Positions 31,863 to 43,381 of a stretch of 64,000 bases of DNA are shown one piece after another. Both the position numbers and the translations under genes were made by a program. The notes beneath the pieces are model-generated. The model was not told where the DNA came from, searched no databases, and was given only the letters and a program-made list of their open reading frames with translations. The stretch is from assembly GCA_943736015.1 (NCBI GenBank), contig OX031059.1, forward strand, positions 54,199,159 through 54,263,158, given 5' to 3'. The stretch comes from Tridacna crocea (Eukaryota > Mollusca > Bivalvia > Cardiida > Cardiidae). Within the stretch, counting starts at the first letter, position 1; each line of letters opens with the position of its first letter.

Positions 31863-32018
31863 GCTCTTTACGAAACGACAAAATTTTACACTTGTCCAAC
31901 TCACAAGCTCTTGCAGATGACAAAATAAACGCAACTCAAAAATTGAAATTTGTTTTTTTTGCATGGTAGAAAACATTGGTGGGAAAGGAGAAAATGCTGG
32001 TTATCGGCCTTCTATCTC
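31863..32018 (+). mobile_element. TFB-A left half (+)
   Basis: CTTTACGAAACGACAAAATT, long arm and left stem GGAGAAAATGCTGG, then truncated at TTATCGGCC. Confidence 0.75.
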
Positions 32019-32304
32019 AATATTTATCATGTCATGGTTTCTTGAACTTTTCACATACAGCTTTAACTTAAATCTACAAAAAAAAAAAAGGGTACAAAAT
32101 ACTAATGGAAAAAAAAAGATTCATTTTCAGCATTTTTGAAATCACTGGAGCAAATAACCGTTGTAAATGATTGCTCCTTTTCCTTCAAAAAGCCGTTACA
32201 GTAACTGTGTGTGGGCTAGAAGGTTCCACAAAATATCTGTCTAAATTCAAAGTAAGATAGAGCTTTCTGGACAAGCTGGTCGCGATGTACACTGCTATGC
32301 CACT

Positions 32305-32533
32305 TTTACCCATTACCACACAATCCCTACTTTTGTCGCCCCTGAGAAAGAAGCCTTCGGAAAACATTGTGGGAAAAGGAGAAAATGCTGGTAACCAGCA
32401 TTTTCTCCTTTTCCCACAATGTTTTCTACCCTTCACAAAACAAATTTCAAATTTTCAGTCACTTTTATTTTGTCGTCTGCAAATGCTTTCAATTTGGACC
32501 AGTCTAAAATATTGTTGTTTGGTAATGGGTTAA
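32305..32533 (-). mobile_element. TFB-A element (-)
   Basis: TTACCCATTACCACACAATC to GGTAATGGGTTAA. The hairpin from AACATTGTGGG to CCCACAATGTT is perfect, about 64 bp of self-complementarity. Confidence 0.93.
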
Positions 32534-32827
32534 ATTAGCCCCATCTGAGTAACAGTTTATCAGACACAGTGGTAGGGTTTTTTCATCCTTTCAAGTGATT
32601 ACGTTTGTACATTCCTATATATTATATTTTACAGCAAAAGAGATCAGTTTGTAATTAATAATAAAACATATTTTTGTACATTCCATACCGCATTTTGGTC
32701 TTACTATCTTTACCAAGTTGAAAATTCTTTTTCACGTCTTTTTAAGTTTATCATTTAAATACATTTATTTTCAATTTAAACGTGGAACGTCTTCAATAAT
32801 AATACACACCGCATCGTGGTTTGAATG

Positions 32828-33280
32828 GTTTAACGCCTATGCAGGTCGATAGTATAAACGAAGTTGATGTCTTGGCTTACATGTATTTGAAAAAGAAACC
32901 AAAGATGAACACTTAACCTGTGTTTGCATATAAAGTTGGTGATTTGGTGCGCATTAGTTTTACTAAACAAATGTTTCGTCGAGCATATCAAGCACAATTC
33001 GCTGGTCTTTAAGGTGTCTGCAAACTTATCGAAACAGGGAGTACCCATGTACAAATTACAGGATTTAAAAAATGACAATACTAAAGGGTTGTTTTGCGCG
33101 GCTGAGTTGCAAAAGGTCAATAAGGACGAGAAGAGTTTGTAGTTTATTCAGCGAATCATACGAAAGAGGAATCTGAACAGGAAGCTTCAGTACTTTGTCG
33201 AGTGGCAAGGATTTCGGAAGACATTTAATAGTTGGATAGACGCATATGAGGTCAAAGATGTTGGTGAAAACATGTCGTAA
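32828..33280 (+). pseudogene. Polinton/Maverick integrase, C-terminal part, broken
   Basis: The reading frame at 32926-33012 gives YKVGDLVRIS and related residues, the domain that follows the catalytic core in Polinton (Maverick) retroviral-type integrases. It stops at 33010 and resumes in a different frame with KLQDLKND and AELQKVNK. After another in-frame stop (33140-33142) it ends in a chromodomain-like segment, FVEWQGF ... FNSWI. The catalytic core itself is not seen upstream. At least one frameshift and one internal stop make it non-functional. It ends six bases before the next Polinton ORF, as expected for these compact elements. A second, opposite-strand fragment lies at 40893-41817. 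Confidence 0.75.
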
Positions 33281-33286
33281 ACTGAC

Positions 33287-33622
33287 ATGGATCGATATAT
33301 CTATGTTCAAAGTAATGAGAGCAAAGCTTACTTCGAGAGTAATCAAACCTTTAAATTTAGAATACATTTAAATCTAGCTTTATTTTTACCGGGGATTTGG
33401 AAAGTGGCATTAGTTCAGTTTACCGCCAAGGAAAAAAAACAAAATCTAAGGCATCTGATGGCATTTACATATATTACATATATTCAGATCTTTGCAAGGA
33501 AAGTATTGTACGCGGACAAGAAAGACCATTGCGGAGACGAACTGAAGAAAAATAAAAAAGATATGAGTGGAACTACGTATTTGACGATCCGTTCTATGTC
33601 CCTGTCAAAGGAAGTGAGATGA
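33287..33622 (+). pseudogene. Polinton-associated small protein, decayed
   Basis: Begins MDRYIYVQSNESKAYF with a continuing FRIHL and PGIWKVALVQF, an N-terminal pattern I associate with a small protein encoded next to capsid genes in Polintons (from memory, unsearched). After about residue 50 the frame departs from the right-hand copy (41438-41677), so a frameshift is likely. The open frame is 111 codons. Confidence 0.65.
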
Positions 33623-33654
33623 GAGAATTTGAAATCCATATAACGGAATGAGGA

Positions 33655-34043
33655 CGATGAAAACGCGACAGAGTTGTTTGAACCAGTGTGCTGAACACTT
33701 CATTTAAAACCACAGCCCCCCTCCCAATAATTTTGAATATCATAGTAACGAAAATATGATTTTTAGTGCAATGCAACAACCACGCAAAAAATCTCGGTAT
33801 TTGGAAATTAGCCCAGTCAATCTTAAAATGCTTTCTGCGTGTCTGAACCATATCCATTTTTGTAAAAAAACCAACGAAACGATGAAGTTCCTAAGCCAAA
33901 AGGAAACGGAATAATCGGGGGAAAAAATTAAGAAACGTGTTAAAAGACAATACGGTGCAGGAAAATCGTCGCGATCTATCAAAAAGAAATACAAGAGAAA
34001 TCGCAGCACTAAACGATTGCTTGACATTTTCGAAATAAATTAA
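33655..34043 (+). pseudogene. Basic Polinton ORF remnant
   Basis: An interrupted stretch whose last open part (33927-34043) is strongly basic, VKRQYGAGKSSRSIKKKY, ending DIFEIN and stop TAA. A QYGAG core followed by basic residues is reminiscent of small processed core proteins of Polinton-like elements; this is inference. The opposite-strand copy retains more of the upstream part. Confidence 0.5.
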
Positions 34044-34045
34044 CA

Positions 34046-34315
34046 ATGTCAGTGCCTGACGAAGAACAAGTTAAAGAAGGACCTGTGTCTGAACTTGCTT
34101 TATTTGATTTGCTACCGACTCAAACCAGCTTGAATGACGTTTACTATGAAGAAGTTGGACCATTATCTCAGGTATTCAAGTTTAGGATTCATTCGCAAAA
34201 TTCTAGTGATTATTGCGATCTGAAGAATTCCCAGATTTATTTGAAATTAAAAGTGGAAAGCAATCTAAAGAATTCCCAAATTTATTTCGGAAATTTAAAG
34301 TGGAGAGCGATCTAA
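34046..34315 (+). pseudogene. Polinton capsid-like protein, N-terminus only
   Basis: ATG three bases after the previous stop; contains LALFDLLPTQTSLND and a later SSDYCDLKNSQIYLKLKV. The pattern LF-x-LPPTQTS followed by D-L-x-x-[ST]-Q-x-Y is what I recall for the start of Polinton major-capsid-like proteins. It is lost after about 75 residues in a local tandem duplication and then an unrelated repeat. Confidence 0.6.
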
Positions 34316-34355
34316 AGAATTCCCAAATTTATTTCGGAAATTAAAAGTGGAGAAG
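34217..34355 (+). repeat. Threefold local tandem duplication in the capsid-like ORF
   Basis: Three imperfect units of about 47 bp, each with GATCTAAAGAATTCCCAAAT (or the GATCTGAAG variant) and AAAGTGGA. The duplication breaks the reading frame. Confidence 0.85.
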
Positions 34356-34371
34356 GTTGACGCTGCTGCAT

Positions 34372-35170
34372 TAGTGGAGGGGTATACTGGAATCACCATG
34401 GCTTTCTGTCCGTCTGTCCGTAGACACAATTTTGTCCGGAGCAATAGTCCTACAGTTTTTATGTATTAAACTCAAATTTAAGCACAGGCTTCCTACATTT
34501 GTGAAGTTGTGCATGTGCGATTTTCATGACCCTGCTGCGATTTGTTACGGAATTATCTCCACTTGAACTTTTTTCAACTCTTACTTTTGTACTAAACCAT
34601 TCTGCATTCTGTAACAAAGACCTGTGTTTTTTTACAAGGAGCTGGTGGGGATCACGTTTAGTGATAGCTCTAGTTTTTACAGGCATTGTTTTCTACGAAT
34701 GAAGTGACGCTTCAAAACAAAGTCAGTGTACCTACATACCATATCGAGCTTACATACAGACACTGTTGAAATATGGTCAAGATGCGCTGGCAAGTCAAAT
34801 AAATTCAAACTCGTGTCTGGATGATCAATAACGCAGACTCTCCTGGTGTTACGGATCCAAGTTCCACCAACAATGGTATATATACGAAAGAGCAGTCCTG
34901 ATAAGCAAATAAAAAACTTAAGACTTGTGTGCCCTCAGTATATGATTCCTATCATCTCACCTTAGCCCAAAGTGCTAAAGGTGAGCTATTGTGATCGCCC
35001 TATGTCCGGTGTCCGGCGTCCGTCGTCGGTCGTCAGTCAACAATTTCATTAAACATCTTCTTCTCCTAAATCACTTAGCCAATCTTGATTGGCAGGGATG
35101 TTCCTTTGGTGAAGCTCTACCAAAATTGTGCAAAGAATTGAATTCCACTCATAACTCTTGTTGCCATGGC
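34372..35170. repeat. Bivalve-type diffuse repeats
   Basis: Starts GGGGTATACTGGAATCACCA with CTGTCCGTCTGTCCGTAGAC; from about 34962 a second type follows (CTCACCTTAGCCC ... GGTGAGCTATTGTGATCGCC, TCCGGCGTCCGTCGTCGGTC). I know both as frequent in bivalve assemblies. They interrupt the Polinton fragment. Confidence 0.55.
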
Positions 35171-36150
35171 AACAAAAAGGAAACAATACAAAATCTTTGA
35201 AAAGCTTCTCCTTTAAAACTTGTTGGCGTAGAGCTTTGATATTTGGTTTGTAGCATCTCCAAGTGGACCTCCACCAAGTTTGTTCAAATGATGCCCCAGG
35301 TGACAAAACTGGCCACGCTCCGGGGGTCACAAGTTTGAGCATAGGAACAAAGGAGGGAAACTTTAAAAATATTCTTCTCTGAAACTAAAAAGCATACAGC
35401 TTTGATATTTGGTCTGTGGCGTCTCCCAGTGGACCTCTACCAAGTTTATTCAAATGCCCCTGGGGTCAAAACTAGTACCGCCCCGGGGGACACAAGTTTG
35501 AGGATAGAACAAAGAAGGAAAACGTTAAAAATCTTCTCCTCTAAGACTTGAAGGCGTAGAGCTTTGACTTTTGGTATATAGCATCTCCTAGTGGATCTCT
35601 ACCAAGTTTGTTCAAATGATGCCCCTGGGGTCAAAACTAGTACCGCCCTGGGGGACACAAGTTTGAGCATAGAACAAAGAAGAAAAATTTCTAAAATCTT
35701 CTCTGATGAAACTATATGGCGAGGAGCTTTGATCTAGCCACACCCCGGGGGGGGGGTCGCAAGTTTGAGCATCATGGAACAAAGAAGGGAAACTTTAAAA
35801 ATCTTCTCCGACTAAACTTGAAGGCGTAGAACTTTGATAATTGGTATGTGGCATCTCCTAGTGGGCCTCTACCAAGGTTGTTCAAATGATGCCTCTGGGG
35901 TCAAAACTGGTCCCGCCCCGGGGGACTCAAGTTTGAGCATAAGAACAAAGAAGGAAAACTTATAAGATCTTCTCCTCTGAAACTTGAAGGCGTAGAGCTT
36001 TGATATTTGGTATGTAGCATCTCCTAGTGTACCTCTACCAAGTTTCTTTACATAATGCCCCTGGGGTCAAAACTGGCTCCGCCCCGGGGGTTACAAGTTT
36101 GAGCATAGGAACAATGAAGGAAGACTTTAAAAATCATCTCCTTTAAAACT
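35170..36150 (+). repeat. Degenerate tandem array, unit about 165 bp, six units
   Basis: Repeating landmarks are GCGTAGAGCTTTGATATTTG, GTGGACCTCTACCAAGTTTG, GATGCCCCTGGGGTCAAAAC, GCCCCGGGGGACACAAG and TTTGAGCATAGGAACAAAG. The TTTGAGCAT landmark occurs near 35333, 35491, 35659, 35764, 35932 and 36099. The fourth unit is shortened to about 100 bp. Confidence 0.85.
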
Positions 36151-36194
36151 TTAGGCCATCAAGACCCTCGTAAGAAAGCCTATCCATTTCTGCA

Positions 36195-36593
36195 TTACGC
36201 AACTCGGATATTACCTCCTTTTGCGTCTACTTTATTTAGGGCTAGCTGTACTTTGATACTTCGACTGTTATAAGTTTCTGAAGTATAGAATACTTTCACA
36301 ACACCAGAGACGGACAATGAGCTGGAAATTTGAATGTTTCGTGTGGAGATTTTCAACTTTAACATAATGTTGGTAGAATTGAGGCAAATAGTTCCAATTT
36401 CGAGGCAACTCTTTGTAGTTCTAAGAAAGGGTCTAGTGAGCAGAAATAAGTAGTTCAATTTTGATCCACTTTTTTGGTGATGCGATGAATTTGTCCAAAT
36501 GCGCCCGCATAGCGAGTGCAAATCCATTTGCGGTATGATAATTATGTTACCCGATGAAAAAATACACAGATGCGAGACAAGGAGAATACTCAT
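36195..36593 (-). other. 132-codon open frame, unassigned
   Basis: An open frame without a recognisable domain (serine- and isoleucine-rich). Its first 35 codons overlap the left end of the inverted-repeat unit U1. No family is suggested; it may be chance. Confidence 0.2.
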
Positions 36594-36636
36594 TTTTTAT
36601 GAAGCAGCGAAAGCTTTAACCCAATAGCCGCGTGTA

Positions 36637-36783
36637 ATGCAGAGAAATGGCCCTCTCCTACAAAATGACCCATGGATCATTTCTTCAATGGCCCTCCCCT
36701 ACAAAACGACCCATGGATCATTTCTCTACGTAGAGATATGACCCATGGGTCATTTTGTAGGGAAGGGTCATTCCTCTGCATTA
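36637..36783. mobile_element. Small palindromic insert in U1
   Basis: Absent from the equivalent place in U3. Ends TAATGCAGAGAAATGGCCCT and the complement AGGGTCATTCCTCTGCATTA; the centre has repeated TACAAAATGACCCATGGATC and its complement. Likely a 150-bp MITE. Confidence 0.75.
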
Positions 36784-37670
36784 TACCGGCCATAATGAAG
36801 AAAAAACTTTTGCAGCACGAAAAGAGGGATCACATGGAAAAATCTCAATTTGCAAGGACACCAGATGTTATTCTTGTATTTTCATAATGCCAAAAGTTAA
36901 TTGGAGTTGCTTTGGATTACACAGCAAGCTTTTAAAGCCCCGAAAAAAATACAAAGTAGTCGAATTTTTAATGAGTTAAACTTTCGGCCCCCTTTTCTGG
37001 CGGCTTTTTTTTTTTGTCGAAATCAAGAATGTCTTTGTGAAAGCTGTTCGGCCCCTTAATTAACGTACTATAGGTACAATTGACGAGTTTTTATATGACA
37101 AATGGCCCTCTTAGTGTTTTTTTATGGAATGCGTGCTCTTGAATCTATTTATGATATGAATATTTTTATCAGTATAACCAATACAACTTTGCAAATGCGT
37201 CTGATGTTGATTCACCAGTCACAAGGCAGTCCATTTCATTCACAGTGCAGGCTGTTTTTCTTGCACTCGCTCCGACCTTTCATTCCAAACCAATGGCTAA
37301 GTTTTGACAAAGTCGACGCAAAGTTCAGATGAATGAGAGACGAGTGAATCATGTCGCACTGAATTTCATTCACAATAAAAACGATTTTGCCAGCATTTGA
37401 AATTGTTCTTGAATAGACCTGTGTACTGGCCAATGCAAAATATCTGAAACACAAATATTAGCAAACCTTCCTCTTCGAATGTGTTGTTCCCTTTTTATAA
37501 ATGATTCTTTTAACCACACAAATTTCGAGTTGAAAGAGCCTTACATAATGAAGCCTGAGAGAGCATTGTGGGGAAATGAGAAAATGATAATAATCAGTCT
37601 TTCCATGTTTTTTTTTTTAAATCACCGTTTCACAAGAATATATTTATAAGTGTTTCTTTAATGATCAAAG

Positions 37671-37739
37671 GAATGCGTAGTTCAGAGGTAAAGCACTCGC
37701 CTTGAAATGCGAGGTTTTTGAGTTCGAGTCTTGTAGGAA
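37671..37739 (+). tRNA. tRNA-like pseudogene (interior 1)
   Basis: GCGTAGTTCAGAGGTAAAGC resembles an A box; CTCGC CTTGAAAT GCGAG forms an anticodon-type stem-loop with eight loop bases; GAGTTCGAGTCTTG is a B box. No convincing acceptor stem. More likely a SINE head or tRNA relic than a working tRNA. Confidence 0.4.
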
Positions 37740-39978
37740 TTTTTTTTTTTTGTTTTTTTTTCTCCTTGTGCTGTTGTTATTGTCTCCAAGTAATTTCAAT
37801 TTGGACGGGTTATTTTTTTATTGTTGACTGGTAAAGTATTTAGTACACAGAACTCTTCGTTAGTTTGCCATAAAAACCGTAGAAATTGGATTTATATATC
37901 GGGGGAATACAAATCGGTGAAACAAACTCGTGAAAAGATGAACTGTCACACTCTTGTAACTAAAATACCGTTTAGAAACGGCGAGAAAGGAATCAGGCTT
38001 ACAAACAGATCCAATTGTTTAAGTTGGGGAAAAATTTAGCAGCGCCATAGCAGGAGTTTAGCCGAATTTCTTTTTTGAAATAGACTGTAAACGCAAGAGT
38101 TGCAACTCCAAATCGTTGTTAAAAACCAGCAATTTCTACTTTCCACAATGTTTTCTACCCTTTGAAAAATAGACCTATTCGTGCCATCTAGTTTATCGTT
38201 TTCTAATGGACAAGTTTAAAAAGAAAGTTGTCGTCTGGAAAAAAACAGCTGGAAAGTGTGAATGAAAGGACGTGTTTTGTGTTTGGTAAAGCAAGATCAG
38301 AAACATTTTTGCAAAGGTGCACTGTATTTACTGATATTCACGACTCATATTATAACTGAGTAGAGTGAAAGAAAACATAAAAAATACATTTACAGGACCA
38401 TGTGTCAGAGAAACCCTCTTTAATTTTACCCAGGGTACGATAATTAAGGGACCGAACAGCTTTCACAAAAAATTTCTTGATTTCGAGCACAAAAAACAAG
38501 CCACCAGAAAAGGGGACCGAAAGTTTAACTCATTATTTCGACTACTTTATAACATTTTCGGTGCGCCAAAAGCTTGCTGTGTAATCTAGAGCAACTCCAA
38601 TTAACTTTTGGCAGCATAAAATTACAGGAATTGCATCTGGTGTGCTTGCAAATTGAGATTTTTCCATGTGGTCCCTCTTTTCGTGCTGCAAAAGTTTTTC
38701 TTCAATATGGCCGGGTGTCGGCCAAAACTTTCGCAGCACCTTAAAAGGGGTATTTTCCTTGTCGCGCATCTGTGTAACTTTTTTATCGGATTCCTTTTGT
38801 CATGCCGCAACTAGATTTGCACGAGTTAAACGGGCGCTTTAGGATACATTTATACCGCCAACCAATAATGGGGGGATGTCTAAATAAAACTTCTCGTGCA
38901 AATCTAGTCGCGACATGACAAAAAGGTATCTGACATAAAGTAACGCCGATGCGCGACAAGGAAAATACCCCTTTTAAGGTGCTGCGAAAGTTTTAGCCGA
39001 CATCCGGCCATATTGAAGAAAAACTTTTGCAGCACGAAAAGAGGGACCACATGGAAAAATCTCAATTTGCAAGCACACCAGATGCAATTCCTGTAATTTC
39101 ATGCTGCCAAAAGTTAATTGGAGTTGCTCTAGATTACACAGCAAGCTTTTGGCGTCCCGAAAATGATAAGAAGTAGTCGAAATAATGAGTTAAACTTTCG
39201 GTCCCCTTTTCTGGTGGCTTGTTTTTTGTACTCGAAATTAAGAATTTTTTTGTGAAAGCTGTTCGGCCCCTTAATTATCGTACCCGAGGTAAAATTTAAA
39301 AGGGTTTCATTGACAAATGGTACTGTAAAAAAAATTTTATAGTAATTTGTCTTCCACTCTGTTTATTCATAATATGACTCGTTAATATCAGTACAAACAG
39401 TGCATCTTTGCATATGTTTCTGATCTTGCTTTACCAATCACAAAGCACGTTGTTTCATTCACAGTGCCAGATGTTTTTCCTGACGACAACTTTCTTTTTA
39501 AACTTGCCCTTTTGAAAACGATAAACTAGAAGGCACGAATAGGCCTATTTTTCAAGGGGTAAAAAACATTGTGGAAGAGTTGAAACTGTTGATTTTTAAC
39601 ATGTTGCGTTCACAGTCTGTTGCAAGAAATGATTCTGCTGAACTACTCCTATGGCACTGCTACATTTTCCTCCAACTTAAACAACTGGATGTGTTTGTAA
39701 GCTTGATTTCTTTCTCGCCGTTTCTAAACAGCATTTCAGTTTCAAGGGAGTGACAATTCATCTTTTCACGTATTTCCTTTGTTTCACCGTATTGCATGCC
39801 ACCGATTTATAAATCCAATTTGTCCGGTTTTTATGGCAAGCTAACGGGGAGTGCGGTGTGCTAAATACTTTACCAGTCGACAAAACAAATAAATTGTCCA
39901 AATTGAAATTACTTGGAGACAACAACACAAATTTATTTTTAAAATGCCACAAACAAGGAGGAAAAAAATTTGAAACAT

Positions 39979-40042
39979 GCAGGACTCGAACTCAGGACAT
40001 ATTGATCTCAGGACGTGGATGTTACCACTGAGCTACGCATTC
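39979..40042 (-). tRNA. tRNA-like pseudogene (interior 2)
   Basis: On the minus strand: GCGTAGCTCAGTGGTAACAT (good A box) and CTGAGTTCGAGTCCTGC (good B box). It is the inverted counterpart of 37671-37739 but closer to consensus; acceptor stem not evident. Confidence 0.45.
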
Positions 40043-40892
40043 TCTTAAATATAATTGAAACACTTATTAATATATATTTTTGTGAACGGGTAATTAGAAA
40101 AAAAAAAAAAAAAAAAACCAGGGAAATTGTTGATTATCAGCATTTTCTCATTTCTCCACAATACTTTCTCAGGCCTCATTATGTAAGGCTGTTACAACTT
40201 AAAATTGCAATAACACATTTGAAGGGGCAGGTAATTTTCATTTGTGCCTAAGATATTTTGCATTGGCCTGATCACCTATACAAGAACAATTTCAAATGCT
40301 GGCAAAATCGTTTTTATCGTTAATGAAATTCAGTGCGACATGATTCACTCGCCTCTCATTCAGCTGAACTTTGAGTCGACTTTGTCAAAATTTAGCCATT
40401 GGTTTGGAATGAAAGGTCGAAGCGTATGCAAGAAAAACAGCCAGCACTGTGAATGAAAGGAAGTGCCTTGTGACTGCAGTGTGAATAAAATTAATTGCCT
40501 TGTGACAGGTGAAACATTTGCACAGGTGCACTGATTATACTAATAAAAATACTCGTATCATAAATAGAATCGAAGAGCATACATTCCATGGAAAATAAAC
40601 ACACAAAGAGGGCTATTTGCCATATAAAAACTCGTTAGTTTTACCCATGGTAGTACGATAATTATGTTGCCGAACAATTTTCACAAAAAAAGTTCTTGAT
40701 TTCGACCATAAAAAAAAAAAGCCGCCAGAAAAGGGGACCTAAAGTTTAACTCGTTATTTCGACTACTTAATTATATCATTTTCGGGGGATCGAAAGCTTG
40801 CTGTGTAATCTAGAGCAACTCCAATTAACTTTCGGCAGCATAGAAATACAGGAATTGCATCTCGTAAGCTAGCAGTTTGACATTTTTCCAAT

Positions 40893-41817
40893 TTACCTGC
40901 ACCGTATTGTCTTTTAACACGTTTCTTCATTTTTTTCCCGATTATTTTGTCACCTTTGGTTCCTCTTCTTCGATGGTTCTTGCTAGACTAAGGCATATCT
41001 ACGACTGCAGATGGAGTATCCTGTTGTTGTAGTTCTGACTTCGCTTGAGCCGTTGGTCGCTCTCTCGGTAAAACTTTTTTGACAGGTTATTGCTTGTCGT
41101 CACGTCTTTCTTTTTTGCAGACAACAGGTATCATTTGTAATCTCCTATCAGCGTCTAATTGATTCAAGGATGCGTGACCGGAGCTGACAGCATCAAAGAA
41201 ATCGATCAATTTTTGTGGATAAGGAACTTCATCGTTTCATCGTTTTTTTACAAAAATGGGTACGTTTTTAAATTAAGTGTTAAGCATACTGGTTCAATCA
41301 GATCTGTCGCGTTTTCATCGTCCTCATTCGTTATATAGATTTTAGATTCTCTCACCTCACTTTTTTTGACAGAAACATTGAACGGATCGTCAAATACGTA
41401 GTTCCACTCATATCTTTTTTATCGTTTTCAGTACGTCTCAGCAATGTTCTTTCTTGTCCGCGCGCAATACATTCCTTGCAAAGATCTGAATGTATATGTA
41501 AATACCATCAGATGCCTTAGATTTTGTTTTTTCCTTGGTGCTAAAATGAACTAATGCCACTTTCCAAATCCCCGGTAAAAATAAAGGTAGATTTAGATGT
41601 ATTCTAAATTTAAAGGTTTGATTACTCTCGAAGTAAGCTTTGCTCTCATTACTTTGAATACAGATATATCGATCCATGCCTATTTACGGCATGTTTTCAC
41701 CAACGTCTTTGATCTCATCTGCGTCTATCCAGCCATTAATTGTCTTCCGAAATCCTTGCCACTCGATAAAGTACTGAAGCTTCCTGCCTTTTGTAACTCG
41801 GCCGCGTAAAACAATTA
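40893..41817 (-). pseudogene. Polinton fragment, opposite orientation
   Basis: Reading leftward from 41817 it carries the end of the integrase chromodomain (with about 75 nt missing relative to the left copy), then the MDRYICIQSNES ORF (41677-41438), then a longer version of the following gene including IDFFDAVSSGHASLNQLDA, and the start of the basic VKRQYGA segment. It is cut at 40892 by unit U4. Several stops and frameshifts are present. Confidence 0.7.
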
Positions 41818-43380
41818 TCTCAATTTTTCAATAATACCACGATATTTATAAGAACTAAGTTTAATGGTCATAATAAACCGGTGACCTATTTATTTTAAGC
41901 CTGATTCTTTCAGTTTAGTACCCGAAGATTATTTACAGAAAACTGAATAAGAAAAATCTGAATGCTAGAACAGTAAAAAAATAACTCTTTTTTTTTTTTT
42001 TGTCTTTTTTTTTTTGTTCTTTGATCGTTTGTTTTTCCCCCCAGAAATAAATGTGTTTTAGCCATAGGTTAAGGGTTTTTTTCTTCAAAAATATTAGTAT
42101 ACTCTGATTTTTTTTTCATGAAATTTGATGTTTCAACAATACAATGATATAAAACTTGCGTATAATTGTGGTCATTTTAAAAAAAATATACATAGACTAT
42201 AGTTTTCACAGGTGAAATTTCATTCAGAACTGCCGCAATGCAGGGTACTAAAACAAATACATGTTTTCATAGAGTTTTCCAAAAGCTAAGGACCTCCTCT
42301 TTTTATCTCCTTTTTTGTAGATCAGATGATAAACTATCACCAAACAAAGTTTCATGAAATTCTAAATGTTTGGAAAAAATGGTGAAGCTGTAGCGATCGT
42401 CTTTAATCAACAGATATTACTCACACTGTTGCGGTCTTAAACCGAAATCGAACTGGCTTTTTGTAATGCATACGAATCTTGGTTGCTCAACCATTGTCGC
42501 ACATTGTCGCAGTCGCATATAACACACCGGGATACTTTCGATCTGACACTTTCCATAACTTTTGCGGTCCACTAAAAGCTGCAGGATTTATTCTTCAAAG
42601 TAATATTTATTCAATATATTTTCTTTTTTCTGATCATCCATCTCTCTAACACCTAAACAAAAATCGAAAAAAATGAGTAAAATCAGTGGATTTTATATGT
42701 TCTGTTATGATGCCATTGATGCACTGAAAACAGCTAAACGAAAGATTGAAAAAATGTGTAAAATCAATGGATTGACGTCATCAGATCACCGAGGATTTTG
42801 CACACCGAGGATTTTGCTCACCGAGGACTTTGCTCCAAATACCGAGGATTGCTCCCGTACTTTTGACACAACTGCCACGGTACGTCATTTTAAACTTATT
42901 ATCCAAAACAAAATAATATAAACTGATGATGGAACGTTTATCGAGTAAGAGAAATAATGCAAACAAATCATCACATTATGTATGTAAACTTTCTTTTTGT
43001 ATAGTAACCGACTGAATACCAGTTGCCCTGGTCCTTTGAAAAGCAGAAAATTGACCAATAGCGAAAAGATTTGGACCCCCCCTATTATTTCCCGCTAGAT
43101 GGCATTCTGCAAATACACATCTATCTAATTTGGGCATCCTGGGTAAAGAACCAGACTACTTTTCTACGCGACAACCGTTACTTTGAATTTCCAAACATAA
43201 ATAAATGTTTACTCAATGAAACGCTACCTTGTGCGATTCATTCAGTTATAATAAGTAGTGTAGAGAAATCTGAAGAATTAACAGGCCTGATTTCTCCTCA
43301 AACCTATTGATAACAATCCATTTTTTTGCCATTACCACTTTATAGCGCGTACTACTATAAATCCCCCAATATTGGGAGGG
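41818..43380. other. Unassigned, low-complexity rich
   Basis: T-runs at 41990-42020. From 42220 to 42400 a segment (GTTTCATGAAATTCTAAATG) resembles a diffuse bivalve repeat. Four imperfect copies of CACCGAGGATTTTGCT lie at 42787-42852. The open frame 42673-42921 has no recognisable content. Confidence 0.4.
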
Positions 43381-43381
43381 A

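Larger units (their letters stand above)
36480..40892. repeat. Nested inverted-repeat complex (four U units, two interiors)
   Basis: A unit U of about 450-750 bp occurs four times: U1 (+) 36488-37255, U2 (-) 38245-38846, U3 (+) 38892-39480, U4 (-) 40441-40892. U runs from CTCGTGCAAATCTAGT and CATGACAAAAAG, through GCGCGACAAGG, CTTTTGCAGCACGAAAAGAG and AACTTTCGGTCCCC, to CACAGTGC. U1-interior-U2 and U3-interior-U4 are each about 2 kb with long inverted ends. The two interiors are inverted relative to each other, so everything pairs about a centre near 38858. Each interior has a tRNA-like segment and TFB remnants. Confidence 0.85.

Noticed and set aside
33594-34027. Minus-strand open frames opposite the Polinton remnant
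   Set aside because: They are antisense shadows of the plus-strand remnant, which carries recognisable motifs.
37671-37739. Functional tRNA gene
   Set aside because: Internal promoter boxes are present but there is no convincing acceptor stem and the anticodon loop has eight bases.
37236-40456. A small open frame conserved between 37236-37454 (-) and 40244-40456 (+), sharing IVFIVNEIQCDMIHS
   Set aside because: The copies are mirror images in a DNA-level duplication. Of about ten differences by eye only about three are synonymous, so there is no sign of selection on the peptide.
42673-42921. 83-codon open frame containing a short tandem repeat
   Set aside because: Its middle is four imperfect copies of a 16-bp DNA repeat, and there is no recognisable domain or splice context.
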